A DNA stretch of 64,000 nucleotides, taken from NCBI GenBank assembly GCA_951217055.1, contig OX578277.1, forward strand, positions 102,241,511 through 102,305,510, read 5' to 3'. Numbering within the stretch: the first letter of the stretch is position 1; every line of letters starts with the position of its first letter. The notes below the pieces were generated by a model that was given only the letters and a program-made list of their open reading frames with translations, made no database searches and was not told the DNA's origin. A program made the position numbers and the translations under genes. This DNA is from Gerris lacustris (lineage: Eukaryota; Arthropoda; Insecta; Hemiptera; Gerridae). Of the stretch, positions 1 to 12,345 are shown in pieces.

Positions 1-660
1 AAGGTATAGGAGGTGTTCAATGGAATCTGTCCGCTCTTGGAAGGGATTGTGTCTCCCACTACCGCGCTTGGTACCGCTGTCGCTAGGGCGGCGTCCCCTC
101 CCCAAGCGATTCTAAAATGCTGAACACTGCACTAGGAGAATAGAAAAAGGTAGGAGCTAACTGCACTCGTTTACATCGCCGCTTAGAGATCGGCTGAGTT
201 ATGATTATGAATGATTGGTTCGTTCAAGGACACCCTCTCCTCCGTCCATCATTCCGTCTGGCCCTTTAGCCATTTAATACTCTTAATAATACTCACTACT
301 ACCGCCCCCTCCCCCCCCCCCCCCCCCCCCCCCTCAACTACAACGTCTGTTCAACTGCTCTGATTTGCATCGGACAAACGCCATAACTCTTAGAATTTTA
401 ATAAACTAATTAATTTTTAAAATTTATTCATAAAATTTTCTTGCATTTAATTTAAAAATATGGGTGTTGTAGCTAAAAGATTACTTCTTAATAAACTGGA
501 AAAGAAGAAAAGTACTTTCTTTCATCGAGCACAACATATATTCGATTAAATTCCTAATTTACAAACGCAAGAATCTGCACGGTTGATTTTTTTTACATTT
601 TCATGTCTTCACTTTGGCACATAAACTCGATAAGCTTTACCAAAAAACGACACCAAAAAG
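1..660. other. Unique sequence, GC-richer start, poly-C tract
   Basis: No gene recognised. The first 345 bases are GC-richer than the rest of the window and hold an uninterrupted run of 23 C at 311-333. The remainder is plain AT-rich DNA. I see no ORF, RNA gene or repeat partner elsewhere in the window. Confidence 0.5.
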
Positions 661-672
661 CGTTACATAAAA

Positions 673-795
673 ATGTCTCGCTGTTTTGCAGACTCGTATG
701 CAAGCAATTATTTTTGGGAGATGGTTAAGGACTTCAGAGATCATAAGGTCATATCTAGGAGATTTGCGGCAAGGAAGATGTTTAATAATGAATAG
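673..795 (+). CDS. Possible 40-codon small ORF or exon fragment, unknown
   Basis: An ATG at 673 opens a 40-codon frame ending in TAG at 793-795. The translation is not low-complexity and is rich in aromatic and charged residues (it contains SNYFWEMVKDFRDHK). A run resembling a splice acceptor (ctgttttgcag) ends at 691, so this could instead be the last exon of a gene or the tail of an old mobile-element ORF. I do not recognise the family. No partner exon was found nearby and the flanks are AT-rich. It may be chance. Confidence 0.2.
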   Translation: MSRCFADSYASNYFWEMVKDFRDHKVISRRFAARKMFNNE

Positions 796-3440
796 GATAT
801 CAGATGGGTTAAAAGCTTTGCAAAGAAAATATGTGACGTAAAAAAATAAAATTTGACTTCTATATTGTTACTTGTTTTTTTTCGAAATTCTTAACATAAT
901 GGTTAAAGAGTCAAAAGAGTGTTGGTCTAATGAGTGTCACCCTAGTTCTGCTTAAGCTCACAATAATTAGGGTCGAGGGATAATTTTTTGTTACATCTCA
1001 CACCCACAATTGTAGACCCAAAGGATTATAATAAGTATTAAGTAGAGAAATTTACAGTCCCTAAGTTATAATATAAGTAGGAGTAATATAAAGAAAAACA
1101 TTAACCTAGTTTCTGTAAATGTCATACAACTATAATAAAGAACGGATTATTGTGATGGTAGTAATATACACTGGCTCTTTATATTTGTTCTTCCTCCTTA
1201 GAATTAACTGTATAAATATTTGTGAAAATAAAAAAAAAAGTTTTTATGGTTGGTTTTTTGTTACGTTGCATAGTTTGTAAGAAGAAAAGTCCTGCGTATT
1301 ATTGAATCAAAGAAATCTGCGTATTATTGGCTTATGATAGTATAGGAAAATTTTGGTTTAGAATTTGGATGAGTGAAAAAAAAATTGGTACACAGGGGTA
1401 TGGGGTAGAAAAGTCAAAATATTATACAATTTATATTATACTATAAATACTTCAAGATGCATGTCGTAAGAAAGCTCTTTAAGAGTACAGTAATTGTTGT
1501 TAGGTACAAATTTGTCATATTTTCATATAAGAGGGGGGTAAAATGGAAAAAACATGTTTTTATGCAATTTTCGACCCTAAATGGTCAAAATTTGACCCCT
1601 AACTCCAAAAATTCTGGCCAACGAACTCATCCTTTCTTTTGATATTATTGACATTTTAAAATGTGTTTGCTATTTTTACGTGCATCCTAAGGGGAGATAT
1701 CATCTGGAGTGACACATATAATATAATAATAATAATAATAATAAATTCTTTATTTTCTGTTTTATACATAGTAACAATTAATATACATACATACATACAT
1801 AAAAAAAAGTGTTAAATTTTAGGAATCGATTCAGAATGGTCTAAAACGGATTTCCATGGGGAAAATTTTCAAAAATTTTTAAGCCATTGCAATAGCTTAA
1901 TTTTTTTCGAAAATTCGCAAAAATGTTTATTTCATAATATAATAACGTATATGATTAATAATCTATGAAACCATAAAAAGTACTTGGATACAAGTACTTC
2001 ACTTTATTAGACATAATACTTTTTAGACATTCAACCTTTGGTCATTATTAACTAAGGCTATCCATGAAATTTCATGGTCCACCTATTGAGGCTTTACTGA
2101 CAGTCACGTATCATCTTAAAAATCCTGATCAATTTAATTAAGTTTACGACTTCATTTCACAAAACTCCTAGCGCAAGTTTATCTATTCGAAACTAAAAGT
2201 AACCGCATGCGAATAAAAAACTAATATCATCTAATACAATTTGCAGTGAATTAGTCATCAAATATCTTAAAAGCTCATGTAAATTCTTTGATACAAATTC
2301 AATAAGTCCTTTTAAAATCAGTGCTTTTATAATCCTACTTACTCTCCTTCATGCATACTTGAATAAGTTCGTATAAGAAAATTGCATGCGAAAAAGATTG
2401 CGAGTTTAACACTAAAAAAAAAGGAGTTTACCAAAAGCACTCCGAAATATTAAACATAATATCGCTCGATGTAGAATCTCGACTGTACCGGAAAAGAACA
2501 AGATCTCCCACCGACCCTTATATATGTTTCCATTCATTTTCCTACAGAATGTTAGATTAGTTTGTCAAAATCAGGTATTTATATTTCAATATATTTATTT
2601 TTAATTTATACAAAGCTATCTTCTGCTATTTTTATTCCAATAAAAATAAATGTTTTTTTGTTCTTCAAATAATAACTTAATTTACTCAATTATTTACTTC
2701 TTTTCTAAATATAAAATTACTATTACTGCACAATGTAACTTTAGATAAATTATGAAATTCAGAAACGTCAAGTGAAAGTTTTAAATCAATATGAATGTGT
2801 AAACCTGTACAGCGATAAAGTGTTTCGAAATTTTAAATGAAGTGGCTAAGAATATCGATAACTTTAATAAACCTTCCCTGCGTCCTTTGCATAAAATAAA
2901 CTTGAAATAAAGTTCAGAAATTTTAGAATAACACTAAGTTTGACCTGTTAATTGACTTTTCTTTTACAACGGAGGATCAGCCCATTTCCACATATACTCG
3001 ATATGAGTATCAGAGAAAAGAATTGCAACACGCTTCGAATTCGAACCATTTTTATGTCGCCGAAATGGAATTGCCAAAATGGAAATGAAAGTCAAGATAC
3101 TTTGGCGACGCAGCAAGCATAGCTAACGTATCGTCGAGTTTAGTGTGGCCACCTCCATTCATTATAAGAGTAAGGAAATTTTCCGACGTAACTCGCTGAA
3201 GTCGCGTCACTTTTTGTGTGGCCAAGACTTTATACTTCGGACCTCAAGGTCTTGGGTTCAAATACAAGTGACTGCAATGTACTTTTGATCCAAAAAAAAG
3301 CTATAGCTTTAGGATTTTTATTCCAATTTGACTATTTTGTTATTTGTAATCATCTATAATAGTTGTTATACATATTTATAATTCTAGAGGCCAGAAAGTT
3401 GCAAATTATAAAGATAATAAACCTGACTGAAGGAATGATT
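796..3440. other. AT-rich DNA with no recognisable gene
   Basis: Contains an (AAT)n run near 1720-1745 and an (ACAT)n run near 1785-1802. The open frame at 1457-1642 has no domain and low-complexity composition. Nothing else could be supported. Confidence 0.5.
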
Positions 3441-3757
3441 GAGTAAAGGGATTAAGGATTTGGTTAAGGGATTAAATATAAAGATATGGGTTTAAGGATT
3501 TGGTTTAGAGATTAAGGATTTGGTTATGAGATTAAGGATTTGGTTAAGAGATTAAGGATTTGATTAAGGGTTTAAGGATTTGGTTAAGAGATTAAGGACT
3601 TGGTTAAGAGATTAAGGATTTGATTAAGGGTTTAAGGATTTGGTTAAGAGATTAAAGATTTGGTTAAGAGATTAAGAATTTTGATTAAGGGTTTAAGGAT
3701 TTGGTTAAGAGATTAAGGACTTGGTTAAGAGTTTAAGGATTTGGTTAAGGGATTACC
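3441..3757. repeat. 20-bp minisatellite, about 16 units
   Basis: Tandem array of a 20-bp unit of the form GATTAAGGATTTGGTTAAGA, with substitutions such as TTTAAGG for ATTAAGG and GGACTT for GGATTT, and one inserted base near 3675. The array starts and stops abruptly in unique DNA. Confidence 0.9.
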
Positions 3758-5228
3758 CAAAGAGTATCAGTGTATAAAATTTATATACTGTTACTCTGAT
3801 TTGACAAATGTTCAGTCACGAACCAAGAAGGTTTTATAGAGGGAAACAAAAGGGTAAGATGTTGTTGAAAAGGTAAAAGAAGGACCCGTGTCTTTTTATT
3901 AGACTAATTTTTAAACGAGAAGAAGGAACTTTTTATTCGTCTTCTACTCACAACCTTTTCTCCATTTCGACAACATTATATATTTAAACGTCTGTAAATT
4001 TTTATAGAGATACGGGTTGGTCTAAATGTAACCTGAGAGTATAAGGGCCAGGTAATATTAGATTGTACCCGGGTGGATTTTGGTAGCTAACTCAAGTGCA
4101 GAGAAACTCATAGTCTCATAAGGGCATTACGATTCTCAGCAAGTCTCTGCGGACGTTGCATTTATATTCAGCAAGCCTCAGTCTAATTTATTCTATGGTT
4201 TATGTAAGTAACCCTGGTCTTCTTATCCCGCCTCAGTACTCATTTATAAAACTACCTAGATTTATTATAAATATGCGGAGGTCAAGTTTTAACATTTTGA
4301 CCTAAGAAACTGGGAAGGTTTGATTCAGAACTTAGTAATTCTTAACTCGTACAAAGTTATAAACTGTTTTATAAAAAGGGGAGAAAAGTTGCATTACCCC
4401 TTATTTCTCGAATAATAGTTCATTTTACTAAATAAGAATTTATAATCATAAAGGGATTTGAGGGATTTCGATAAAAACTTTAGAATTTAAATATAATAAA
4501 TTTTAAATTGTTTCAGTAATTTATTGAAAGGTACACCATGACCGTTCCTGACGGTCCACTAACCAAGGCTATCGTTTAGTTAAAAATGTTCTCATACTGT
4601 ATTGTATATAATTTATTGCTTAAAGTAAGTTGATTATATAAAAATATTTTTAAAAACAAGATTTTATTCGTATTCTTCTCAGCAAACCCTTTTACTTGAT
4701 ACCCATATTATGGGCGTGCTTAAAAAATAACTAGTCCACCATCTTGTGCTGCCCACCATAAAAAAAATTCAGTTGCAAGATTTGACCCGAACATACATTA
4801 CAAGTTAAAAGCTTTTAATAATTATAGGATAAAAAGAACTTTTTATATACTAGGTTTTTAAATTTTCTGTTGAATCGTATGTAATGTTGATAATATAATT
4901 GTTATTGTTATATAATATATAATGTTAGTGAAAAAAAAAATAGTTCCGAATTTATTTACTTCACATTAATGACAACCATCTAGAGAGCTGATCTTAAACC
5001 TATAAAAGGACAAATCTTTGTACAACGGATCTCGCCAACACCGAATCTAAACCGTGCCATTGATATGTCCCAGGGACAGTAAGAGAAGAAAAGTGTGTAC
5101 AAGTAAAGAAGTACAGATGCAGAGAAATTAAACCTATACCTAGGACACAAGTGTAAACAAACCTGGGTGTCACACGTAAATTAATTTATTTCTTTGTTTA
5201 CTTTTCGCTGTCATTCAATGTTTACCTC
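3758..5228. other. AT-rich DNA with no recognisable gene
   Basis: No ORF of note, no RNA gene and no repeat shared with the rest of the window were seen. Short inverted words occur at about 3855-3975, but they do not form a clear hairpin. Confidence 0.45.
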
Positions 5229-5230
5229 TA

Positions 5231-5438
5231 AAGCCGCGTCTACACGATCCAAGTCAACTTGGACATCCAAGTTGAGTTAGACGTTATTTGATCTAAGTAG
5301 ACTTGAATGGCGTCAACCATATGATTATGACAAAAAAGCTGTTATTTATGTCAAGCTGTGTTTCATTTTTACTTTGACCTAGTAGATTTGATCAAAATTA
5401 CTTGGTCCAAGTCTACTTGGATCGTGTAAACCCGCCTT
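5231..5438. mobile_element. Short TIR element (MITE), about 208 bp
   Basis: The left end (5231-5264) and the reverse complement of the right end (about 5405-5438) match over about 34 bp, with the cores CTACACGATCCAAGT and TTACACGATCCAAGT. The element is flanked by TA on both sides. Its ends resemble those of the Harbinger-like elements at 36375 and 61522 (AGGCGG) and the stretch at 61198 (AAAGCCTCGTCCAGAC). It has no coding capacity. The superfamily is uncertain; PIF/Harbinger is the first guess. Confidence 0.7.
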
Positions 5439-6100
5439 TAATAAAAAATCACAAATTTTAAACCCTTCAAAATGAAGATTGTAAATACTATGGGATATGT
5501 CAGAACAAATAAAATAACTTGCGGATTTTTTCCGAACTAACTTTCCATACAGAAAAATTTGCTGAAAACTAATTAAATTCTGCTGAAAGATGGCTAAAAG
5601 TATTAACATAATGCATTGTCATCGTGTTCTGAGCTATTCTAAAAGTTTCAAATGTTTAGCTACTCGGGAAGTTAGTTTAAAATCGATTGCAAGATTTGTA
5701 CAGTTCAAACAAACAAACAAACAAGAAAGCAAGCTAATAAACACGTAGTAAAATAAACGAATATTATTATTATTACACCATAACCTGATAATAATCCTGA
5801 TAAGAATTCCTTTATTGTGCTCAAACCACTTCACGAGATATGTGCTAAATTAAGGACTTTAAAATTAATAATAATTAATGCTTAAAATTCAGATTATCAA
5901 AACGTATGTAAATGGAATAAATAAAGCTTTTCAAAAGTCAATGTGTTGGTGACTGTAAGCATTTTGACTTTGCTTTTTACTGTCCAAGGATTAGAATTGA
6001 ATTCTTAAATTTATAAGAGAAAATCCTGTTAACTAAGAAAAAAATTATTTGAAAACATTGACAAAAATCAAAATAATTCTCATAGTGATTTTTTAAGACT
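5439..6100. other. AT-rich DNA, no feature recognised
   Basis: Holds a short (AAAC)n run at about 5705-5725. The minus-strand frames at 5379-5834 are AT-driven and carry no motif. Confidence 0.4.
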
Positions 6101-6550
6101 TAAAATTGTTTCGATTTTTTTTTAATTAATTAAGTATCAATTAGGCACAATGATGTTTAAAATTAATCTATTGCTATCTACGTTCGACAAACCATTCAAA
6201 TTTCATAAAAGTGAGATGAGTGCTTCTGTAGATAATGTAGTGTAAATAAAACAATGTTTGAGCGTATGGGGAAGAGAAACAAATAGGCGCAGAAGGTTGA
6301 AACGTATATAGGACCAATAATGGGCTAATTATGACCTACCATACAAATTTTCATTAAAATCGGACGAGTACTTTTTAGGATAATATGTTGGTTCGCAAAA
6401 ATTGAGCAACAGACAGAAACGGAACCAAATATCTTCCCTGATGTCTGAAACAGATTTCTGTCTTTGGATTTTTTAAATCGGACACATAAAACATATTCTT
6501 TCTTCAGAACGATCACATAGCTTCCATTACCTTCGATAACCTCGAAAGCA
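6101..6550 (+). mobile_element. Family-1 element copy, core and terminal hairpin
   Basis: Matches the family-1 core: a stretch beginning AAAATTGTTTCGATTTTT, then GAGAAACAAAT, GGACCAATAATGGGC, TCGGACGAGTA and CCCTGATGTCTGAAAC. It ends in the degenerate palindrome that in better copies reads GCTTCCGTTACCTTCGG then TAAGCTCGGAAGC. The outer TIR segment is missing, so the copy is truncated. The minus-strand frame at 6325-6516 is repeat sequence, not a gene. Confidence 0.8.
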
Positions 6551-7470
6551 ATAAGCTTATATTAAAAAGGAAAGATAAGAAATATTAAAATTATTTATTC
6601 TAAACTTAAATTATTAGTAGATAAAACATTATACATTATCATAAGTTTTAAAACAGCTTCAGAGTAAGGTATTCTAATATTTCCGTTCACTTTAAATGAA
6701 TTAAGGGGGAGGAATATAATTCAACAAATTGGTTAGCAAATTATAAACGAAATGTTCAACTAAAAATCTACATAAAATGATTACTGTTTCCTAAAACTAC
6801 TGCGTAATGTATAAAACATTTCAATAACGTTTAAAATAATTGGAAAAGTTGTGAAATTTAATACTTAAAGTTAAGAGTTTTAAATTATAATTAAAGAATT
6901 AAAATTGTTCATACTTAAATAATTTTAAAATGTTTCTGAAATTGTTGACTTCCTTAGCTTTTTCTGCTATCGCATTAATTTAATCATTATTGTAGCAGCT
7001 GCTGAAGCAATTTTGTTCTCCTCCACACTAGAATGGTAGGTATGAGAAATTAAAAAAAAAAAAATCTTAATTCCTTTTCAAAAAATTAATTAAAAGAGAA
7101 AGAATCATTTTTAGAACAAAAGAAATCTAGATAATGACATCAGTGGCTGTCATTAAAGAGGGAATTATTGAAAATAATTTATGTCATTAACTTCTGCTTC
7201 TTAAGGGCTACAATACATAATGCGAGTAGATATAATATGAGTTCAAATTTAAACAGGAAAGTTGGAATAAAAATGTCACTTTTGTTACCGTGGTGAACGA
7301 AAATAGCAAATGCGTTCTAACCGCGGACCTTACATCATAGTTCATAGGATTGGTTTTATCATTAAATGCTGCAATCATTGATTGTATGGGAAGTTAAAAA
7401 ACGATCAAATCCGGTCAGAGTAGCAGCTATGACCGTCAAATATAGGACAATAGAAATATTTCCTAATCAG
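6551..7470. other. AT-rich DNA with no recognisable gene
   Basis: Nothing beyond base composition could be supported here. Confidence 0.4.
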
Positions 7471-7471
7471 C

Positions 7472-8136
7472 AATATCATTAGGTGTAATCATTGAATGTT
7501 TGGGAAGTCTGCTGTATCATTAGGTGTAATCATTGAATGTTTGGGAAATCTGCTGTATCATTAGGTGTAATCATTGAATGTTTGGGAAATCTGCTGTATC
7601 ATTTGGTGTAATCATTGAATGTTTGGGAAATCTGCTGTATCATTAGGTGTAATCATTGAATGTTTGGGAAATCTGCTGTATCATTACCTGTAATCATTGA
7701 ATGTTTGAGAAATCTGCTGTATCATTACCTGTAATCATTGAATGTTTGGGAAATATGCTGTATCATTAGGTGTAATCATTGAATGTTTGGGAAATCTGCT
7801 GTATTATTAGCTATAACCATTAAATGTTTGGGAAATCTGCTGTATTATTAGCTATAACCATTGAATGTTTGGGAAATCTGCTTTATCATTAGGTGTAATC
7901 ATTGAATGTTTGGGAAATCTGCTGTATCATTACAAATTTGCTGTACCATTAGCTGTAATCATTGAATGTTTGGGAAATCTGCTGTATCATCAGCTGTAAT
8001 CATTGAATGTTTGGGAAATCTGCTGTATCATTAGCTGTAATCATTGAATGTTTGGGAAATCTGCTGTATCATTAGCTGTAATCATTGAATATTTGGGTAA
8101 TATGCTGTATCATTAGGTGTAATCATTGAATGTTTC
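7472..8136. repeat. 41-bp minisatellite, about 16 units
   Basis: Tandem units of about 41 bp containing GTAATCATTGAATGTTTGGG, then AAATCTGCTGTATCATTAG. Variants alternate TTAGGTGT, TTAGCTGT, TTACCTGT and TTAGCTAT at one junction, and one unit is shortened near 7930. Similar flanking words on both sides (for example TCCTAAT) suggest the array grew inside a single-copy sequence. Confidence 0.92.
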
Positions 8137-8823
8137 GGATAAATCAATAATGCTAAAATCCGGTTAGAATAACTATGACCCTCATATATTGCTAAATTAG
8201 GAGTATTTCCTAATATCAGCATCTAAGGATATCATGAAAACATGATAAAATCCTGTCCTAAAATTTCTTAAATAAATTTATAGCCAATCCTAAAACCAAG
8301 TCTAATGCATATTATTAAGGATACAGGCCAAGTCTTATGATCATAAACAAAATTAAATATCAAATGTAGAGAGAAATATCAGTGGAAAGGCTCACACAAA
8401 GAAAATAAAACTGTGAAATGTAAAATCTAGCCTTTACAGAAGAAGAAAATCTTTAAATGATTAAAAAAACATTTCACAAAGGATTGGAAAAATTCAACTT
8501 GATAAATGAGACAATATCTCTCTACAATTCTGTCGCATGAAAAATTAAAGAAAAGAAAAAAGAAATAACATTCAATTTCTTGAAAAAAAAAAATTTCTTT
8601 TGCGAACATAGTAAAAAAGAAAAAAAAACTGAATTTTGATTTATACAAATACTTCATCAGATTCAGATTTTACTGTCTGAGTAGACACATAGATAAACAA
8701 AAAATCAAATTAAATTTGATACTATATAAATTCAGAGCTCCCAAAAATTATAAATTATAAAATAAAGGTTAAGACGATTAGTCCAATCATAAGGTGAAAA
8801 AAAAGAGACATAACTAGAAATAA
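8137..8823. other. AT-rich DNA with no recognisable gene
   Basis: Purine-rich tracts near 8530-8630 give an artefactual minus-strand frame at 8427-8657. No other feature was seen. Confidence 0.4.
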
Positions 8824-9692
8824 ACTGCCAATTAGTGTGGCACATAGCTTTCTAACATCCTATCACGTACTTTATTGATTTTATGCTTTACAAGCCATTA
8901 TTGTCTAATTTATTTCATTGTTTCCCCCGATTTTAGAGTTTCGTAGATACTTCTCAAAACCCTTATGCCGAGGTTGATGTGTCCGTCTGTCCGTCTCTCT
9001 ATGGTTCATAGTGCCCGAACCGTTTAAGCTAAAGTGCTGAGAACTAAAACTAAGAGTTATGATTTTTTTTACATGAATTAAAGAATCAATTAAGCAAAAC
9101 TAAAAGAGTTGTCGGTTGAAATTAATCTGGGCCTATCTGCGGTGTACTTTCGACGATCCATTCTAATTTCATAAAAATCAGATTAGTACTTTTAAAGATA
9201 TTGGTGTAAATAAATGTAAGTTTGTGCGCATGTTGAAGAGAAACAAATGGGCGCAGATGGTTGAAACTTATATGGGACCAACAATGGGCTAATTATGACC
9301 TACCATACCAATTTCATTAAAATCGGACGAGTAGTTTTTAAGATATGTTGGTATGCAAAATTGAGCGACAGACAGACAGACCGAGAGAGAGAGATACGGA
9401 ACAAAAAAATGTTCCCTGATGTTTGAAACAGATTTCTGTCTTGGAATATTTGAAATTGGAGACATAAAATATTTTCGTTCTTCAGAACAATCACATAGCT
9501 TAAAACCACACATCCGACAATGATGAAATTTAGACGGTAGGTCATAATTAGGTCATTCTGCACACATAATACTAATAAAAACAAGTGTGACCCTACTGGA
9601 AATCGAAATAGGTCCAAACAAATAGACTTTAAATTCCCACCGTTCGTTTTATAATAGGATGCAAGGAAACTATGTGCCACACTAATTGTCAG
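8824..9692 (+). mobile_element. Family-1 element copy with both TIRs
   Basis: The left end has ACTGCCAATTAGTGTGGC, then ACATAGC. The right end, read on the minus strand, has CTGACAATTAGTGTGGCACA, then TAGTTTCC. The paired ends enclose the family-1 core with a (GACA)n run at 9367-9385. The terminal hairpin is damaged after CACATAGCTT. An extra segment with TCCGTCTGTCCGTCTCTC lies at about 8975-9060. The overlapping minus frames at 9289-9680 are repeat sequence. No target duplication could be defined. Confidence 0.85.
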
Positions 9693-10560
9693 ACCAGTAG
9701 ATTAAGTTAAAAAGTTTTAAGAGGAATACCATATTTGTTTCTAACAAACGTAATTTCCCAAAAAAACTATGATTTAAATAAAATTTTCTCTAGGAGTATT
9801 GTAAAATCTACGTCTCGCGTGTCGCTTAGTTTGAAAATTAAACTGTTAAATCTTATGGTGAAAAGCGCAAATGCAATAATTACATCAATTAACCAACATC
9901 ATATGTTTCTAACATTTTTTTTAAACCAACGAATATTAATATAACATGGACAGAATAAGCTTTTATGGAAAAATATACGTAGAAGTTATAACAGAGTAAA
10001 ATTACAATTAATAAAATCTAAATAATTACACAAAAGCCAAACAATTGCGTCAAAGACAAAATATGGTTAAAACTCGAAAACGTGAAGAGAGAGTTTGTAC
10101 AGAGGTCAAGTATTTAGACAAAGGATCGTATTAGAATAAATCAACAAAATTTGCATACATTTATAAACATATTAGGTATATATACGAGTATATATTGATT
10201 AACCATAAGCATCTGCTTACTGATATAAACTGTAGCCTTTATACCGTAAAATGGAATATAATTTCAAAGCTAATTTCCGTTACTAATGCTTGACTAATTA
10301 TAATGAAAATTCTTTTGATTTCATACCCGTAGGATTTTCTACCTAGCTGCTACATAAACGATTTTACCTAATATTGCTACAAAGGTAAAATTTAAAAAAA
10401 AAAACAAAACACGTATTTAAAAAGATGAAAACACCTTGCATAATTTTAGGGCGATAATAATTTTTAATGAAAACCCATAGAATTTAAAATATTTTCGTAA
10501 TTTACGGATTCAACTACTTTTTACTTCCTGACATGCGTAGTATAAAAAGGCGTAATTTCT
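9693..10560. other. AT-rich DNA, no feature recognised
   Basis: The plus-strand frame at 9735-9944 is AT-biased and lacks any domain. No RNA gene was found. Confidence 0.4.
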
Positions 10561-10562
10561 GT

Positions 10563-11090
10563 AGTGGCAAGAAAATTTGATTATAGGATTTTAATGAATT
10601 TACACGTAAATACCACATATTCGTTCTTGGAGAGTACCTTATCTCTCCAAGAACGAATATGTGGTATTAAAAAATCGGTCCGAGACAACTCAGACAAACT
10701 TTCTCATACACGAGTTCATGATTACTTAGCCCAGTGTTATTCCATTATTTTTCGAGTTTTGTGTAGCTACATTTAATTATTATTGAACATTTTATCAAAA
10801 TTTAACATAAAAATCGAATCCGGCCCCTCTTCAACCGCGTTTAAAGCCCCTATCTCAGGAACTAGAATTTTAATCAAAATTGTCAGAACCGTTTTTGGCG
10901 AGTAGCGACCCCAAATTTGGAGCAAACATTTATTTCTCGATTTCTCCTCGGGGTATGATATTCTAAACATGTATGCCAAATTTCGACAAAAACGGCCCAG
11001 TAGTCTAAGCTCTACGCGTCTGCACAGACAACAGACGGACAAAATTTATTTAAAACCACATTTGGATTCAGGGGACCTCAAAACGTGATA
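10563..11090 (-). mobile_element. Family-2 element copy, rearranged
   Basis: Begins in forward orientation (GGCAAGAAAATTTGATT, compared with GGCACGAAAATTCGATT in better copies). It is interrupted by a perfect hairpin at 10609-10668, then continues in reverse orientation with AATCGGTCCGAGACAACTC and ends near ACCTCAAAACGTG. Internal landmarks are CTCGGGGTATGAT, GCACAGACAAC and CCCCTCTTCAACCGCG. The minus frame at 10773-11042 is this repeat. Confidence 0.82.
10609..10668. repeat. Perfect 26-bp-arm hairpin
   Basis: Left arm 10609-10634 and right arm 10643-10668 are exact reverse complements, separated by the 8-nt loop TACCTTAT. It sits precisely where the orientation of the family-2 element flips. 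Confidence 0.97.
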
Positions 11091-11876
11091 GATTCTTTTA
11101 TTATCTTATCTTGTCCCCTTTCCAGAGGTGTTAATTCACCTACATTATTTAAATATTATATATATAATATTAATTATATAATCTATGTAAATAATTATAT
11201 AGATACATAAATATTTTTGTAGTAAGAGGTTAGATCCTAAAGAGAAGCTTTACCCTAAAAATTTGAATTTCCTAACTTTAGGAGTTAGAAAATGTATGCT
11301 CAATTATTCTAAATTATCATATCGAGATTCAATGCTACCAATTTAGGAAGATGGATGATAACTAATGTTAGTAAACGAGGGATTTCGCTTTTATAAATTA
11401 AATAGATTAAGAAAATTATGTGCAACAGATGTTCGAACTATATTCGAAATAGAAAGGATTCGAAATACGAAATGTGTTTTATTTTAACGTTTATTCAGCC
11501 AGAAGTATATTTTTTGTTTTTTCCATATTAAAGCCGAAGTAATAAAAACAGGTGCGACCCTGGCTTAAAAGTAATTTTTCCATCGACTCCAGGATTATTA
11601 AGAAAATGACTCCACCTCTTGGAAGCAAGACTCAAGAAAATTAAATATCCCTATCTAACATAATCAGAGCATTTACCTGGTTTCGTTTTTATCATATTGT
11701 TACGCGTGCTATCTAACGGAACTATACCAGCAACACGGCATCGTTTTCACGAAAATACCTTATACCGACATCGTTACAATAAGATAATAAAATACGCTAT
11801 CACTAAAACTAACCTGTTTTGAGATTTATGCATTTTCAAAAATACATTTGAATATAATCATAAGCCAATCTATAAC
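11091..11876. other. AT-rich DNA with no recognisable gene
   Basis: A short run of TATATAATATTAATTATATA near 11158-11180 is the only structure seen. Confidence 0.4.
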
Positions 11877-12108
11877 TATACTCTTTTTACAATTAGTATT
11901 AACTTTTGATAGAGCGGGAAAATCGAAATAAAGTGGAGGGGAGCCAATGAAAACACTGGATTTTGTATTCTAGAAGGTCGGGCCAACTAAGCTAATAAAA
12001 ATTTCACTGGCCTTACCCCTTCCACAGTTCTAGTAGCTTTATTTTTTTCCTCATTTTGGTTGGCCAATCTGAGTATCCAAAGTTAATACTAATTGTAAAA
12101 AGAGTATA
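11877..12108. mobile_element. 232-bp TA-flanked MITE
   Basis: Perfect 30-bp terminal inverted repeats at 11877-11906 and 12079-12108 (outer part TATACTCTTTTTACAATTAG). If the outer TA is the target duplication, the element is 228 bp with 28-bp TIRs, which suits a Tc1/mariner (Stowaway-like) MITE. It has no coding capacity. Confidence 0.88.
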
Positions 12109-12194
12109 ATCTTTTTTCTCATATACATATACATAATTACTTGGTCATCATTTGTTAGTTATTTCAGGTTTACGTGGTCACGAATAATTTTTTT

Positions 12195-12345
12195 AAAAGT
12201 TTTTATCAAAATTTCCATAAAAATAATTCCTCTCTGGTGGGGAGTCGAACACGACTTCTCACCATTTGCAATTTTGTAATGGTTACTAAACTACTTTTGT
12301 AATGGTTACATTCGTATTTAAATGGACGAAACTTTAGATTTTTCT
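12195..12345 (-). mobile_element. Family-2 fragment
   Basis: Contains TTTTTATCAAAATTTCCAT, GGTGGGGAGTCGAAC and ATTTAAATGGACGAAAC in the order seen in other reverse-oriented family-2 copies. It is truncated on both sides. Confidence 0.6.

Noticed and set aside
3210..3285. tRNA-like stretch with GGGTTCAAATAC
   Set aside because: Only a partial B box. No A box at the right distance and no acceptor stem.
7472..8136. CRISPR-like array of regularly spaced repeats
   Set aside because: There are no unique spacers. The whole 41-bp unit is repeated, so it is a minisatellite in a eukaryotic context.
10773..11042. 89-codon minus-strand frame (and similar ones at 49238, 56412, 32957)
   Set aside because: All are translations of the same family-2 repeat. 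They include (GACA)n-derived residues and differ by frameshifts between copies.
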